Origin: DATAEG01 sp051001975
Lineage (GTDB): Bacteria > Actinomycetota > Actinomycetes > Mycobacteriales > Jatrophihabitantaceae
DNA: 64,000 nucleotides
Direction of reading: 5' to 3'
NCBI GenBank assembly: GCA_051001975.1
Contig: JBPCMU010000105.1
Location: 1 to 64,000, forward strand
Shown here one piece after another: positions 8,549-18,701 of this stretch. Both the position numbers and the translations under genes were made by a program. The first letter of the stretch is position 1, and every line of letters begins with the position of its first letter. Under the pieces are notes generated by a model. The model saw nothing but the letters and a program-made list of their open reading frames with translations, did no database searches and was not told the DNA's origin.

Positions 8549-9313
8549 GTGGTCTCCCGCGCCGCCCGCCCCCGGTCGTCGGATTTCGACGGCCCGGAGA
8601 GCCCGGACGGCCTGCAATCTCATCTTGGCGTCAGCATCGACGCCCAGGTGTTGCTGCGCGCCCTGACGCACCGCTCGTACTCATACGAGAACGGGAGTGT
8701 CCCGCACAACGAGCGGTTGGAATTCCTCGGCGACGCAGTGCTCAGCATCGTCATCACCGACCGGCTCTACCGCACCCATCCCGACCTGCCCGAGGGCAAG
8801 CTGGCCCGGCTGCGCTCCTCGGTGGTCAACATGCACGCCTTGGCCGAAGTGGCCCGCGGCATCGGACCGAACGGCCTCGGCGCCTTCGTCCGGCTGGGTC
8901 GCGGTGAGGTGGTCACCGGCGGCCGGGACAAGCACAGCATCCTCGCCGACACGCTCGAGGCGGTGATCGGTGCCGTCTATGTGGACAGCGGGCTACCGGT
9001 CGCCAGGGCGATGATCCATCGATTCTTCGACCCGGTGCTGGAGCGGGCCGCGAACCAGGGCGCCGCACTGGACTGGAAGACCAGTCTTCAGGAGCTGACG
9101 GCGCTGATGGGGCTGGGCGTCCCCCAATACGTGGTCGAATCCGAGGGGCCGGACCACGAGCGCACCTTTACCGCCCGGGTCGAGGTCGCGGGGGAGCCGT
9201 TCCCGTACCGTTCCGGCAAGAGCAAGAAGGAAGCCGAACAGGCCGCCGCGTCGGCCGCGTGGCAACTGCTCCGCGAGCGCAGCCGCGATCTGCCGCTGGA
9301 CGATCTCGACTGA
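8549..9313 (+). CDS. rnc: Ribonuclease III
   Basis: A 254-residue endonuclease for double-stranded RNA that processes rRNA precursors and structured mRNAs. The catalytic domain has the signature NERLEFLGDAVL, with Glu and Asp metal ligands, and the second acidic pair in KHSILADTLEAVIGAVYVD. A C-terminal dsRNA-binding domain covers about residues 170-240 (DWKTSLQELTALMG, GKSKKEAEQAAASAAW). Start GTG 8549, 23 bp after rpmF. The length is normal for actinobacteria. Confidence 0.96.
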   Translation: MVSRAARPRSSDFDGPESPDGLQSHLGVSIDAQVLLRALTHRSYSYENGSVPHNERLEFLGDAVLSIVITDRLYRTHPDLPEGKLARLRSSVVNMHALAEVARGIGPNGLGAFVRLGRGEVVTGGRDKHSILADTLEAVIGAVYVDSGLPVARAMIHRFFDPVLERAANQGAALDWKTSLQELTALMGLGVPQYVVESEGPDHERTFTARVEVAGEPFPYRSGKSKKEAEQAAASAAWQLLRERSRDLPLDDLD

Positions 9314-9347
9314 CGTTCGCCACCATTGGGTCGTCGGCGGTGGCAGT

Positions 9348-9353
9348 TACTGT
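9348..9353 (+). promoter_or_regulatory. -10 element of a probable leaderless transcript (mutM)
   Basis: TACTGT ends 6 nt before the GTG start of mutM at 9360, and no ribosome-binding site is visible in the 46 bp after rnc. Transcription is therefore likely to begin at the start codon. Confidence 0.45.
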
Positions 9354-9359
9354 CGGCTG

Positions 9360-10247
9360 GTGCCCGAGTTGCCCGAGGTCGAGACGGTCCGCGCCGGCCT
9401 GGAAAGTTGGGTGGTCGGCCGCACTATCGACTCCGCCGAGGTAGCCCACCCGCGCGCGGTGCGCCGACACCTGACCGGTGCAGCCGACTTCGAAGGCGCG
9501 CTCGTCGGTGCGACCGTGGCCGTTGCGCGCCGCCGCGGCAAGTACCTCTGGCTGCCGCTGAGCTACCCCGATGCCGACCTGACCACCTGCCTCGTCGGCC
9601 ATCTGGGGATGAGCGGCCAGCTCCTGGTACTGCCGGTAGAGGCACCCGACGGACCGCACCTGCGCGCCCGCTTCCGCTTCACCGATGCCGGGCCGGAGCT
9701 CAGGTTCGTCGATCAGCGCACCTTCGGTGGGCTGAGCATCGAGGCACTGGTGCCCACCACTGACGCCCCGGACACACTGCCCGCAATCATCGCGCACATC
9801 GCGCGGGACCCGATGGACCCGCTGTTCGACGACGTCGCCTTTGTCCGCCGATTGCGGTCGCGGGATTCGGCGGTGAAGCGCGCGCTGCTGGATCAGGCGC
9901 TCATCTCCGGTGTTGGCAACATCTATGCCGACGAGGCGTTGTGGCGCACCAAAGTGCACGGCGAGCGTCCGGCCCGGGCGCTGCCGAGGGCCACCGTGCT
10001 GGAACTGCTGGGCAATGTCCGCGCGGTGCTGGGCGAGGCGTTGATCGCCGGTGGCACTTCCTTCGACTCGCTGTACGTGAACGTGAACGGCAGCAGCGGC
10101 TACTTCGACCGCTCCCTGGCCGCCTACGGTCGAGAGGGGTTGCCCTGTCCACGCTGCGGTGCCCCGATCCGGCGGGAGTCGTTCATGAACCGGTCCAGCT
10201 TCAGCTGCCCGCGCTGCCAGCGTCGGCGCACCGTTACAGCCCACTGA
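9360..10247 (+). CDS. mutM: Formamidopyrimidine-DNA glycosylase (Fpg/MutM)
   Basis: A 295-residue bifunctional DNA glycosylase/AP lyase that removes 8-oxoguanine and formamidopyrimidines. The start is fixed by the catalytic N-terminus PELPEVETVRAGL, since Pro2 becomes the nucleophile. Also seen: RRRGKYLWLPL, HLGMSGQL, the H2TH region LLDQALISGVGNIYADEALW and a C-terminal zinc finger C-PRCGAPI...SFSCPRCQ with four cysteines. It follows rnc as in mycobacteria. Confidence 0.96.
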   Translation: MPELPEVETVRAGLESWVVGRTIDSAEVAHPRAVRRHLTGAADFEGALVGATVAVARRRGKYLWLPLSYPDADLTTCLVGHLGMSGQLLVLPVEAPDGPHLRARFRFTDAGPELRFVDQRTFGGLSIEALVPTTDAPDTLPAIIAHIARDPMDPLFDDVAFVRRLRSRDSAVKRALLDQALISGVGNIYADEALWRTKVHGERPARALPRATVLELLGNVRAVLGEALIAGGTSFDSLYVNVNGSSGYFDRSLAAYGREGLPCPRCGAPIRRESFMNRSSFSCPRCQRRRTVTAH

Positions 10248-10449
10248 CATTCACCGTTTCGGTGCACAGATGGACTCCTCACGTCCTTCACAGCACCGAA
10301 CTGGTCATTCACCGCATCCGCAACCGGCAGATTGACCTCGACGGGGCACGGTGGGACGATTGGTCTAGAACACCTGTCGCCGCGCGAGCACCGATCGTGA
10401 CGTCGCGGCGTTTACCTGCATCTGCAAGCCAGTCGTGAAAGGCCGTGAC

Positions 10450-10647
10450 ATGGCCAGGGCACTCTTCGGTTACGTGGACAATCCTTGCGATCACCGCACC
10501 CTGGAACTGCAGGTGGCGAGATTGCGCGGCCGGATCAGGGAGTTGGAGGTCGAGGTGGCCGAATTGCGCGGTGAGGCGGCCGCCCGCGACGCCATCGATC
10601 GCCAGCTGGTGATGATGCAGGACGAGCCGACGCCGGCGCTGGCTTGA
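10450..10647 (+). CDS. Small conserved actinobacterial coiled-coil protein
   Basis: A 65-residue protein: MARALFGYVDNPCDHRTLE followed by a coiled coil (LQVARLRGRIRELEVEVAEL, residues about 20-45). ATG 10450 with GAAAGG 7 nt upstream is preferred; an in-frame GTG at 10435 would add five residues. Small proteins with a similar MxRALFGY...L...V..L..RVRxLE layout occur in actinobacteria, by recall, but I know of no function. It lies between mutM and smc, where mycobacteria carry acyP; no acylphosphatase is visible here. Confidence 0.65.
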   Translation: MARALFGYVDNPCDHRTLELQVARLRGRIRELEVEVAELRGEAAARDAIDRQLVMMQDEPTPALA

Positions 10648-10815
10648 GCCACCCCCTCGTCCCACCAGTCACTCGCCGCACACTCGTCCCGCCCCGCGAG
10701 CCCTGTCCCCGGGCCGCCCCGCGGCCGGTTAGATTGCCTGTGACCGTACGGCGAGTCGCAGTCAGTCACGACCGCTGACGCATCGCCCGCATCGATAGCA
10801 ACGCGCCGGAGGATC

Positions 10816-13800
10816 GTGCATCTCAAGTCGCTAACGCTGAAGGGCTTCAAGTCCTTCGCGTCCGCCACCGCGCTGCGCTTCGAACCCGGGATCACCGCGG
10901 TGGTCGGCCCAAACGGCTCGGGCAAGAGCAATGTAGTGGACGCGATCGCGTGGGTGCTGGGCGAGCAGGGCGCCAAAGCACTGCGCGGCGGCAAAATGGA
11001 AGACGTCATCTTCGCCGGCACCGCGGGCCGCCCGCCCCTGGGGCGGGCCGAGGTCACCCTGACCATCGACAACAGCGACAACGCCCTGCCGATCGAGTAC
11101 ACCGAGGTGTCCATCACCCGGCGGATGTTCCGTGACGGGGCCAGCGAGTACGAGATCAACGGTCAGCCGTCGCGGTTGCTGGACATCCAGGAGCTGCTGT
11201 CCGACTCCGGCATCGGCCGCGAGATGCACGTCATCGTCGGGCAGGGCCAGCTCGATTCGGTCCTGCAGGCCCGTCCGGAGGACCGCCGCGGCTTCATCGA
11301 GGAGGCCGCCGGTGTTCTGAAGCACCGCAAGCGCAAGGAAAAGGCGCTGCGCAAGCTGGACGCGATGCAGGCCAACCTGACTCGATTGACCGACCTCACC
11401 GCTGAGCTGCGCCGGCAGCTCAAGCCACTGGGCCGCCAGGCCGAGGTGGCCCGCCGTGCTGCCGGGGTGCAGGCCGAACTGCGGGACTCGCGATTGCGGT
11501 TGCTGGCCGACGACCTGATGCAGTTGCGCATCCAGGTCGCCTCCGAGGTGGCCGACGAGGAAGCGATCCGCGCCGAGCGCACTTCCGTGGAGGCTGATCT
11601 CGGCACCGCCCGGGAGCGGGAGACCGAACTGGAGTCCGCGCTGGCCGAGTCGGCGCCGGCGGTGACCCATGCGCAAGAGACCTGGTACCGACTGTCTGCG
11701 CTCGAGGAACGCTTCCGTGGCACATCGCGGATCGCCGCCGAACGCGTCCGGCACCTCAGATCGTTCGCCGAGGACGAGCAGTTCGGCCGCGATCCCGAGG
11801 CGCTGGAGGCCGAAGCGGGCGACGTGCGTGCCCAACAGGCGGAGCTGACGAGTTCGCTGGACGAGGCCCAGGGCGCGCTCAACGGCGCGACGGCTGATCG
11901 CCAGCATCGCGAGGAGTTGCTCAGCATCTCCGAGCGGGCGCTGGTGGCCGCCGTCCGCGCAGTGGCCGACCGCCGCGAAGGCCTGGCCAAGCTGACCGGC
12001 CAGCTCAACGCATTGCGCACCCGATCGACGGCTGCCGCCGAGGAGATCGAGCGGCTCACCGCCGCGGGTGCGCAGGCACGGGAGCGCGCCGCCACCGCCG
12101 AACGGGAATTGCAGGCGCTGCAGTCCGAGGTGGGCGCACTGGACGCCGGTGAGCTCGGCCTGGACGAGCGTCATGAGCAGGCCGTCGCCGAGCATGAGCA
12201 GATCACCGCCACGGTGCGCGAGTTGAGCGACGCGGAGCGGGAGGCCGAACGTGAGCACTCCACCTGGACGGCGCGGCGGGAGGCATTGGCCCTCGGGCTG
12301 ACCCGCAAGGACGGTGCGGGTGCCCTGCTGGCGGCCGGCTCGCAGATGCCGGGTGTGCTCGGCTCGGTGGCCGCCCTGCTTACCGTCGACGCCGGGCACG
12401 AGGCCGCCCTGGCCGCGGCGCTCGGCGCGCTCGCCGATGCAGTCGCCGTGGCCGGTCCCAAGGACGCGGCCGCCGCGATCGCGCTGCTGAAGGAACAGGA
12501 AGCCGGCCGGGCCGGATTGCTCGTGGGCGGCCCGCGCGCGCGGCCGGACCGCAGCCTCTGGCCGGCGTTGCCCGGCGAGGCGGTGTGGGCACTGGACGTG
12601 GTGCACGCCCCGGACGCCTTGCGTGGGCCGGTCGAGATCGCGCTGGACCGGGTGGCGGTGGTGGCTGATCTCGACGCTGCGGCCCGACTGGTCGAGCAGG
12701 CACCGGATGTGCGCGCGGTGACGGCAGCCGGTGATGTGCTGGGTCGGGGCTGGGCGGTCGGTGGCTCTGCCTCGGCGCCGAGCGCGCTGGAGATCCAGGC
12801 CGCCGTCGACGAAGCGGGCATCAACTCCGAGGCAGCCGCCGGGCGGGTCAGTGCCCTGCGCGGGAAGCTCACCCAGGCCAGGGAGGACGAGGCGGGTGCG
12901 CAGCGCGAGGTCCGTGCGGCGGTGACCGCGCTCAACGAGTCCGACGCGCGGCTGTCGGCCGTCGCCGAGCGACTGGCCGAACTCGGTCAGGCGGCTCGCT
13001 CCGCCCACGCCGAGGCGCAACGGCTGCAGACCGCCCGGTCGGATGCCGAAGCTGCCCGGGACCGCGATGTGGTCGGGCTCTCCGAGCTGGAAGAGCGGCT
13101 GCGCGTCGCCGAGGACGAGCACGTAGAGCAGGAGCCGGCAACCGACGACCGAGACCGGGCGGCTGAGGCGGCCGGTGCGGCACGGGCCGGCGAGACCGAG
13201 GCGCGATTGGCTTTGCGGACCGTGGAGGAGCGGGTCCGCGCGCTGGCCGGTCGGGCCGAACAGCTGGAGGCCGCGGCTGTCGCCGAGCGCACCGCGCGAG
13301 CTCGGTTCGAGGAGGCTCGCCAGACCCGGGCTCGCGCCACAGTGATCGCGCAGGCGGTGCACGGTGTTGCCGAGCGCGGCCTGGCGATGGTCACCGCGTC
13401 CGTGGCGCAGGCCGGCACGCACCGCGAGATGTTGCAGCGTTCCCGCACCGAGCGGGAGAGCGAAGCGCAGCAGGTACGGGTGCGGACCCGCGAGCTCGCC
13501 GCGCGGCTGGAGACGCTGGTCGACGCGGTGCACCGGGACGAGGTGCTGCGCGCCGAGCAGCGGTTGCGCATCGAGGCTTTGGAGACTCGCGCGGTCGAGG
13601 AGTACGGCGTCGAGCCGGACGCACTGGTCGCTGAGTACGGACCGGATCAGCTGACCCCGCCGAGCTCGATCGAGATCGCCGAGTTCGCGGAGGCGAAGGA
13701 ACGCGGTGAGGACGTCGTCGCTCCGGCGGCCGGACCGTTCCACCGGCCTACCCAGGAGAAGCGCGCCGCTCGCGCCGAGCGTGACCTGGCGCTGCTCGGC

Positions 13801-14466
13801 AGGGTGAATCCGCTGGCGTTGGAGGAGTTCGCCGCGCTGGAGGAGCGCCATCAGTTCCTGTCGACGCAGCTGGAGGACCTCAAGGACACCCGACGGGACC
13901 TGCTCACCGTCATCAAGGAAGTGGACGCCCGGATCCTCGAGGTGTTCGCCGCCGCCTATGCCGACGTGGCCCGCGAGTTCGAGACCGTCTTCGCCACTCT
14001 GTTCCCCGGCGGTGAGGGCCGGCTGGTGCTCACCGACCCGGACGACATGCTGCTCACCGGCATCGAGGTCGAGGCGCGGCCGCCGGGGAAGAAGGTCAAG
14101 CGGCTGTCGTTGCTGTCCGGTGGCGAGCGGTCGCTCACCGCGGTGGCATTGCTGGTGGCGATCTTCCGGGCCCGCCCGTCGCCGTTCTACATCCTGGACG
14201 AGGTCGAGGCGGCGCTGGACGACGTCAACCTCGGCCGTCTGATCAGGCTGATCGCCGAGCTGAGGGCGAGTAGCCAGATCATCATCATCACCCACCAGAA
14301 GCGCACGATGGAGATCGCCGACGCGCTGTACGGCGTGAGCATGCGTGGTGACGGCATCACCCAGGTCATCAGCCAGCGGCTGCGCGACGCCGGGGCCGAT
14401 CGGGCCGATGCCGGTGCAGATGCCGGCGACGGCGCCCGCCAATCCGAGCGCGTCCCGGCCGGCTGA
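10816..14466 (+). CDS. smc: Chromosome segregation protein SMC
   Basis: A 1216-residue structural-maintenance-of-chromosomes ATPase. The N-terminal head has Walker A GPNGSGKSNVVDAI (about residues 31-44) and GQGQLDSVLQARPEDRRGFI. Two long coiled-coil arms surround a hinge at roughly residues 510-650 (GVLGSVAALLTVDAGHEAAL). The C-terminal head has the signature LSGGERSLTA (about residue 1101) and Walker B FYILDEVEAALDD (about 1125). It works with ScpA/ScpB, which are not in this window. Start GTG 10816 with CCGGAGGATC upstream. The tail (about 1190-1216) is Asp/Ala-rich. smc-ftsY is the conserved order. Confidence 0.97.
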   Translation: MHLKSLTLKGFKSFASATALRFEPGITAVVGPNGSGKSNVVDAIAWVLGEQGAKALRGGKMEDVIFAGTAGRPPLGRAEVTLTIDNSDNALPIEYTEVSITRRMFRDGASEYEINGQPSRLLDIQELLSDSGIGREMHVIVGQGQLDSVLQARPEDRRGFIEEAAGVLKHRKRKEKALRKLDAMQANLTRLTDLTAELRRQLKPLGRQAEVARRAAGVQAELRDSRLRLLADDLMQLRIQVASEVADEEAIRAERTSVEADLGTARERETELESALAESAPAVTHAQETWYRLSALEERFRGTSRIAAERVRHLRSFAEDEQFGRDPEALEAEAGDVRAQQAELTSSLDEAQGALNGATADRQHREELLSISERALVAAVRAVADRREGLAKLTGQLNALRTRSTAAAEEIERLTAAGAQARERAATAERELQALQSEVGALDAGELGLDERHEQAVAEHEQITATVRELSDAEREAEREHSTWTARREALALGLTRKDGAGALLAAGSQMPGVLGSVAALLTVDAGHEAALAAALGALADAVAVAGPKDAAAAIALLKEQEAGRAGLLVGGPRARPDRSLWPALPGEAVWALDVVHAPDALRGPVEIALDRVAVVADLDAAARLVEQAPDVRAVTAAGDVLGRGWAVGGSASAPSALEIQAAVDEAGINSEAAAGRVSALRGKLTQAREDEAGAQREVRAAVTALNESDARLSAVAERLAELGQAARSAHAEAQRLQTARSDAEAARDRDVVGLSELEERLRVAEDEHVEQEPATDDRDRAAEAAGAARAGETEARLALRTVEERVRALAGRAEQLEAAAVAERTARARFEEARQTRARATVIAQAVHGVAERGLAMVTASVAQAGTHREMLQRSRTERESEAQQVRVRTRELAARLETLVDAVHRDEVLRAEQRLRIEALETRAVEEYGVEPDALVAEYGPDQLTPPSSIEIAEFAEAKERGEDVVAPAAGPFHRPTQEKRAARAERDLALLGRVNPLALEEFAALEERHQFLSTQLEDLKDTRRDLLTVIKEVDARILEVFAAAYADVAREFETVFATLFPGGEGRLVLTDPDDMLLTGIEVEARPPGKKVKRLSLLSGGERSLTAVALLVAIFRARPSPFYILDEVEAALDDVNLGRLIRLIAELRASSQIIIITHQKRTMEIADALYGVSMRGDGITQVISQRLRDAGADRADAGADAGDGARQSERVPAG

Positions 14467-14535
14467 CTCGCAGCACCCGGCCCGCCGGACCGTTCCGGAG
14501 CCCATCGCGCCGCCACCGCCGATCGTCCTGACAGG

Positions 14536-15711
14536 ATGGGCGCCGTGGAGATCCTCATCATCGTCGCGATCATCGTCGTACTAGCGCTGATCGCCGGCGT
14601 CGTGCTCGTCGTGCCGCGGGTCCGTGGCGGCAAGACCCCGCCGGCGCCCCCGACGCGCCGCGCGACGGCGGTCGAGCCCTCAGTGGGCGAGGACGCCGAG
14701 CCGCCCCGCGACTCGCCCACGCAATCCATCGGGAGCACCGCGACCCTGCCGGCACCGGAGGTCGAAGCCGCCCCGTCGCTGGACGTCCCGGAGCCGACCG
14801 CGGGCCGACTGGTCAGGTTGCGTGCCCGGCTGTCGCGCTCGCAGAGCGTGCTGGGCCGTGGACTGTTGTCTGTGCTGTCCCGCGACAAGCTGGACGACGA
14901 GGCCTGGGAGGAGATCGAGGACGCCCTGATCGGCGCTGACGTCGGGGTCGCTGCGACGGCGCAGATCGTGGAGAACCTGAAGGCCCGTACCCGCGTCCAA
15001 GGCACCCGGACCCAGGACAAGCTGCGCGCCATGCTGGCCGCCGAACTGGTCACCGCATTGCAGCCGGACCTGGACCGCACCCTGCACACCGTCTCCACCG
15101 GCGACCGCCCCGCGGTGCTGCTCGTGGTCGGGGTGAACGGCACCGGTAAGACGACGACCTGCGGCAAGTTGGCCCGGGTGCTCGTTGCCGATGGCCGCAG
15201 CGTGGTGCTGGGCGCGGCCGACACGTTCCGGGCCGCCGCCGCGGACCAACTCGAGACGTGGGGCTCCCGGGTCGGCGCGCGCACCGTGCGGGGGCCGGAG
15301 GGCGGCGATCCGGCCAGCGTGGCATTCGACGCGGTCAAGGAGGGATCCGACGAGGGGGTCGATGTCGTACTGATCGACACTGCCGGCCGACTGCACACCA
15401 AGGTCGGCCTGATGGACGAGCTCGGCAAGGTGAAGCGGGTGGTGGAGCGACGCGGGCCGGTCGACGAGACGCTGCTGGTGCTCGATGCGACGACCGGGCA
15501 GAACGGGCTCGTCCAGGCCCGGGTGTTCACCGAGGTGGTGGACGTGACCGGCATCGTGCTGACCAAGTTGGACGGCACCGCGAAGGGCGGCATCGTGATC
15601 AGCGTGCAGCGCGAACTTGGTGTGCCGGTGAAACTCGTCGGGCTCGGCGAGGGCCCGGACGATCTGGCGCCGTTCGATCCCGATGAGTTCGTCGATGCGC
15701 TGCTGGGCTGA
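14536..15711 (+). CDS. ftsY: Signal recognition particle receptor FtsY
   Basis: A 391-residue SRP receptor GTPase. It begins with a single membrane segment (ILIIVAIIVVLALIAGVVLV, residues about 5-24), giving membrane anchoring of the type seen in high-GC Gram-positives instead of a long acidic A domain. A Pro/Ala/Glu linker follows, then the NG domain: helical bundle, P-loop GVNGTGKTTTCGKLA (about residue 198), ADTFRAAAADQLE, VLIDTAGRLH, TKLDGTAKGG and the C-terminal VGLGEGPDDLAPFDPDEFVDAL. It pairs with Ffh, encoded at 26.9 kb. ATG 14536 has no clear Shine-Dalgarno site. Confidence 0.96.
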   Translation: MGAVEILIIVAIIVVLALIAGVVLVVPRVRGGKTPPAPPTRRATAVEPSVGEDAEPPRDSPTQSIGSTATLPAPEVEAAPSLDVPEPTAGRLVRLRARLSRSQSVLGRGLLSVLSRDKLDDEAWEEIEDALIGADVGVAATAQIVENLKARTRVQGTRTQDKLRAMLAAELVTALQPDLDRTLHTVSTGDRPAVLLVVGVNGTGKTTTCGKLARVLVADGRSVVLGAADTFRAAAADQLETWGSRVGARTVRGPEGGDPASVAFDAVKEGSDEGVDVVLIDTAGRLHTKVGLMDELGKVKRVVERRGPVDETLLVLDATTGQNGLVQARVFTEVVDVTGIVLTKLDGTAKGGIVISVQRELGVPVKLVGLGEGPDDLAPFDPDEFVDALLG

Positions 15712-15822
15712 ACGCGGGCAGCGGTAGCGTTCGATCCGGCCGTCGAGCGGCTGAGCGCCACGGGGTTGTGGATCGTTCCAGGCTGACCACTTGCCGATCG
15801 GCGACGGACCTCGGAGGCGACG

Positions 15823-17644
15823 GTGTCCATCTACCTCTACCGGCTCGGCCGGTTCAGCTACCACCGGCGGCGCCTGGTCCTCGGCGGCTGGCTGGTCAAC
15901 CTGCTGGGCGCCATCGCGCTCGCGGTCGGCAGCGGCGGCAAGACCAGACGTGAAGGACTCGACGCTCGATGCGATCAAGAAGGCGGTGCAACCGGCCGTC
16001 GACGCCGGCGTGCAGGTCGAGTACTCCGGCTCGGTCTACCCGGGCTCCCGGTTCAAGATCTCCGAGACCCCTGAGCTGGTCGGCATCCTCGTCGCGTTCA
16101 TCATCCTGATCATCACTTTCGGTGCCGTGGTCGCCGCCGGTCTGCCGGTCATCACCGCGCTGATCGGCGTGGTGACCGCGCTGATGGGCGTGACGGCGCT
16201 GGCGGCAGCGGTCAACGTGGCGTCCGCGTCGACCTCGCTGGCGATCATGCTCGGCCTGTCCTGCGGCATCGACTACGCCCTGTTCATCCTGTTCCGACAT
16301 CGTACGAACGTGCTGTAGGGGACGGAGGTGGCCGACTCGATACCTCGCGCCCTGGGAACAGCCGGTAGCTCGGTGGTGTTCGCCGCGCTCACCGTGATCA
16401 TCGCGCTGTGCGGACTCTCGGTGGTCAACATCCCGTTCCTTACCGTGACGGGTCTGGCCGCTGCTGGGGCGGTGCTGATCGCGATGCTCATAGCCCTGAC
16501 ACTGCTGCCGGCGCGACCCACAGGAGGCCTTCGGCTCCAGCTGGGCGCCGTTCGTCGTTCGCTTCCGCGGCCCGCTGCTGGCCGGCGGCATCGTGCTGCT
16601 CGGGGTGATCGCCCTGCCGGCAACGCGGATGCACCTCGGCCTGCCCGGCGGTGACTCGCAGCCCAAGGGCAGCACCGCGCACACCGCCTACGAGCTGGTC
16701 ACCGACAACTTCGGCGAGGGGTTCAACGGGCCGCTGCTGATCATCGTCGACAGCAGCAAGGCCACCTCGTCGAGCGCGGCCACCCAGATCGCCGCCCAGC
16801 TGGCCACCCTGCCCAACGTCGCGACGGTGGCGCCGGGACTGGCGCAGAACGGCGTCTCGATCCTTCAGGTGATACCGAAGACGGGGCCGAACGACACTGC
16901 AACGGCCGACCTCGTCCACTCGATCAGGGATGCCGCCCCATCGCTCGAGTCGAAGACCGGCACCACGAGCCTGGTCGGCGGTACTACTGCGTCCAATATC
17001 GACGTGTCCGCCCGGCTGTCCAGCGCGCTGCCGGTCTTCCTCATCGTCGTCGTGGGGTTGGCGTTCGTGCTGCTCACCTTCGCGTTCCGCACGATCCTGG
17101 TACCGATCAGTCGATCGTCGGCTTCCTGCTCTCGGTGTTCGCCGCCTTCGGAGCGCAGGTCGCGGTCTTCCAGTGGGGCTGGGGCGCGAAGCTGTTCGGT
17201 ATCACGCCGACCGAGACGATCAGCTTCCTGCCGATCATCATGCTGGCGATCATCTTCGGGCTGTCCAGCGACTACGAGGTGTTCGTCGTCTCGCGGATCA
17301 AGGAGGACCTCACCCAAACCGACGATGCGGTCGGTTCGGTGGAGCGCGGCGTCGGGGTGAGCGCACGTGTCGTGACGGCTGCCGCGTTGATCATGTTCGG
17401 CGTGTTCGTGGCGTTCATCTTCACCGACAACGCGATCGTGAAGGCGATCGGCTTCGGCCTGGCCGTCGGTGTGCTGCTGGACGCGTTCGTGGTGCGCCTG
17501 ACACTCGTACCGGCGGTGATGGCCATCATCAAGGGCAAGCTCTGGTATCACCCGCAGTGGTTCGCCAAGTACGTGCCCGATCCCGACATCGAGGGTGAGC
17601 GGCTGGACGAGGCGCTCGAGGCACGGGTCGAAGCCACCGGCTGA
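15823..17644 (+). pseudogene. MMPL/RND-family transporter, multiply disrupted
   Basis: The remnants of one MMPL lipid/drug exporter are spread over several frames. Piece 1 (from 15823, MSIYLYRLGRFSYHRRRLVL) gives the N-terminus and TM1. Near 15945 it jumps frame to KDSTLDAIKKAVQ, losing most of the first periplasmic loop. A TAG at 16316-16318 interrupts HRTNVL/GTEVADSIPRALG, where homologs read straight through. Near 16525 the piece ending ALTLLPA shifts into SSWAPFVVRFRGPLLAGG with loss of the central linker. At about 17108 VPI/SIVGFLLS needs one added base to restore the frame. The last piece (to TGA 17644) contains SSDYEVFVVSRIKED and the final TM segments. At least four independent lesions argue for a true pseudogene. 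Confidence 0.9.
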
Positions 17645-17670
17645 CCCCGGGCCACTAGGGTCTTGTCCTC

Positions 17671-18696
17671 GTGAGGGCTCTCTACAAACCGGCAGCGGCG
17701 CCGGGACTGGAACTCGTCGACCGCCCCGAACCCGAGGCCGGGCCCGGTGAGGTGAAGATCCGGGTGCAGCGGGCCGGCATCTGCGGCACTGACCTGCACA
17801 TCGACTCGTGGGACGACTGGGCCGCCGGCGCGGTGAACGCACCGCTGATCGTGGGCCACGAGTTCTCCGGGGACGTGGTGTCCCTGGGCGATGGGGTCCG
17901 GGACGTGGAGGTCGGCGACCAGGTATCCGGCGAGGGCCACATCGTCTGCGGTACCTGCCGAAACTGCCGCGCCGGGCGCCGGCACCTGTGCATCCGGACC
18001 CGGGGGATCGGCGTCAACCGGGACGGCGCGTTCGCCGATTACGTGGTGCTGCCCGAGTCCAACGTGTGGGTGCACGACCCGACGATCGACCCTGATCTGG
18101 CCGCCTTGTTCGACCCGTTCGGCAACGCGGTGCACACCGCGCTGAGCTTTCCGTTGGTCGGCGAGGACGTGCTGATCACCGGCGCCGGTCCGATCGGGCT
18201 GATCGCTGCCGCAGTGGCCCGGCATGTCGGCGCCCGCTTCGTCGTGATCACCGACGTGAGTGCGCCGCGCCTGGAGCTGGCCAAGCAGTTGGGCGTCGAC
18301 CTCGCACTGGACGTGAGCGGCCACCGCATCTCCGACGCGCAGCAGCAGCTGGGGATGCGGGAGGGATTCGACGTCGGGATGGAGATGAGCGGGCACTCCA
18401 CGGCCCTGCCGGAGATGCTCGCCAATATGAACCACGGCGGACGGATCGCCATGCTCGGCCTGCCCAGTGCCCCGATCGAGATCGACTGGGGCAAGGTGGT
18501 CACCCACATGATCACCATCAAGGGCATCTACGGCCGGGAGATGTTCGAGACCTGGTACGCGATGAGCGCGATGCTGCGCTCAGGCCTGGACATCAGCCCG
18601 GTCATCACTGACCGGTTCCCGGCCGAGAACTGGCGGGAGGCGTTCGAGGCAACCCGGTCCGGGCGCTCCGGCAAGGTCGTCATGGACTGGAGCTGA
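17671..18696 (+). CDS. tdh: L-threonine 3-dehydrogenase (zinc-dependent MDR family)
   Basis: A 341-residue medium-chain dehydrogenase that oxidises L-threonine to 2-amino-3-ketobutyrate with NAD+. It has the catalytic-zinc motif GICGTDLHI, GHEFSGDVV, a structural zinc cluster CGTCRNCRAGRRHLC, the Rossmann motif ITGAGPIGLIAAAVA and the C-terminal ...AFEATRSGRSGKVVMDW typical of TDH. The start GTG 17671 follows TAGGGT by 9 nt. It lies 5 bp before kbl, the classical tdh-kbl threonine catabolism pair. The HSTALPEMLANMNHGGRI region also fits TDH. Confidence 0.92.
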   Translation: MRALYKPAAAPGLELVDRPEPEAGPGEVKIRVQRAGICGTDLHIDSWDDWAAGAVNAPLIVGHEFSGDVVSLGDGVRDVEVGDQVSGEGHIVCGTCRNCRAGRRHLCIRTRGIGVNRDGAFADYVVLPESNVWVHDPTIDPDLAALFDPFGNAVHTALSFPLVGEDVLITGAGPIGLIAAAVARHVGARFVVITDVSAPRLELAKQLGVDLALDVSGHRISDAQQQLGMREGFDVGMEMSGHSTALPEMLANMNHGGRIAMLGLPSAPIEIDWGKVVTHMITIKGIYGREMFETWYAMSAMLRSGLDISPVITDRFPAENWREAFEATRSGRSGKVVMDWS

Positions 18697-18701
18697 GACA
18701 C

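Noticed and set aside
10831..14505. A 1224-residue open frame on the strand opposite smc
   Set aside because: It is an antisense shadow of the smc gene, caused by GC-rich third codon positions; smc has full family motifs.
15764..15773. TTGTGGATCG as an extra DnaA box
   Set aside because: Only 7 of 9 matches in a single box, not part of the paired element; likely chance.
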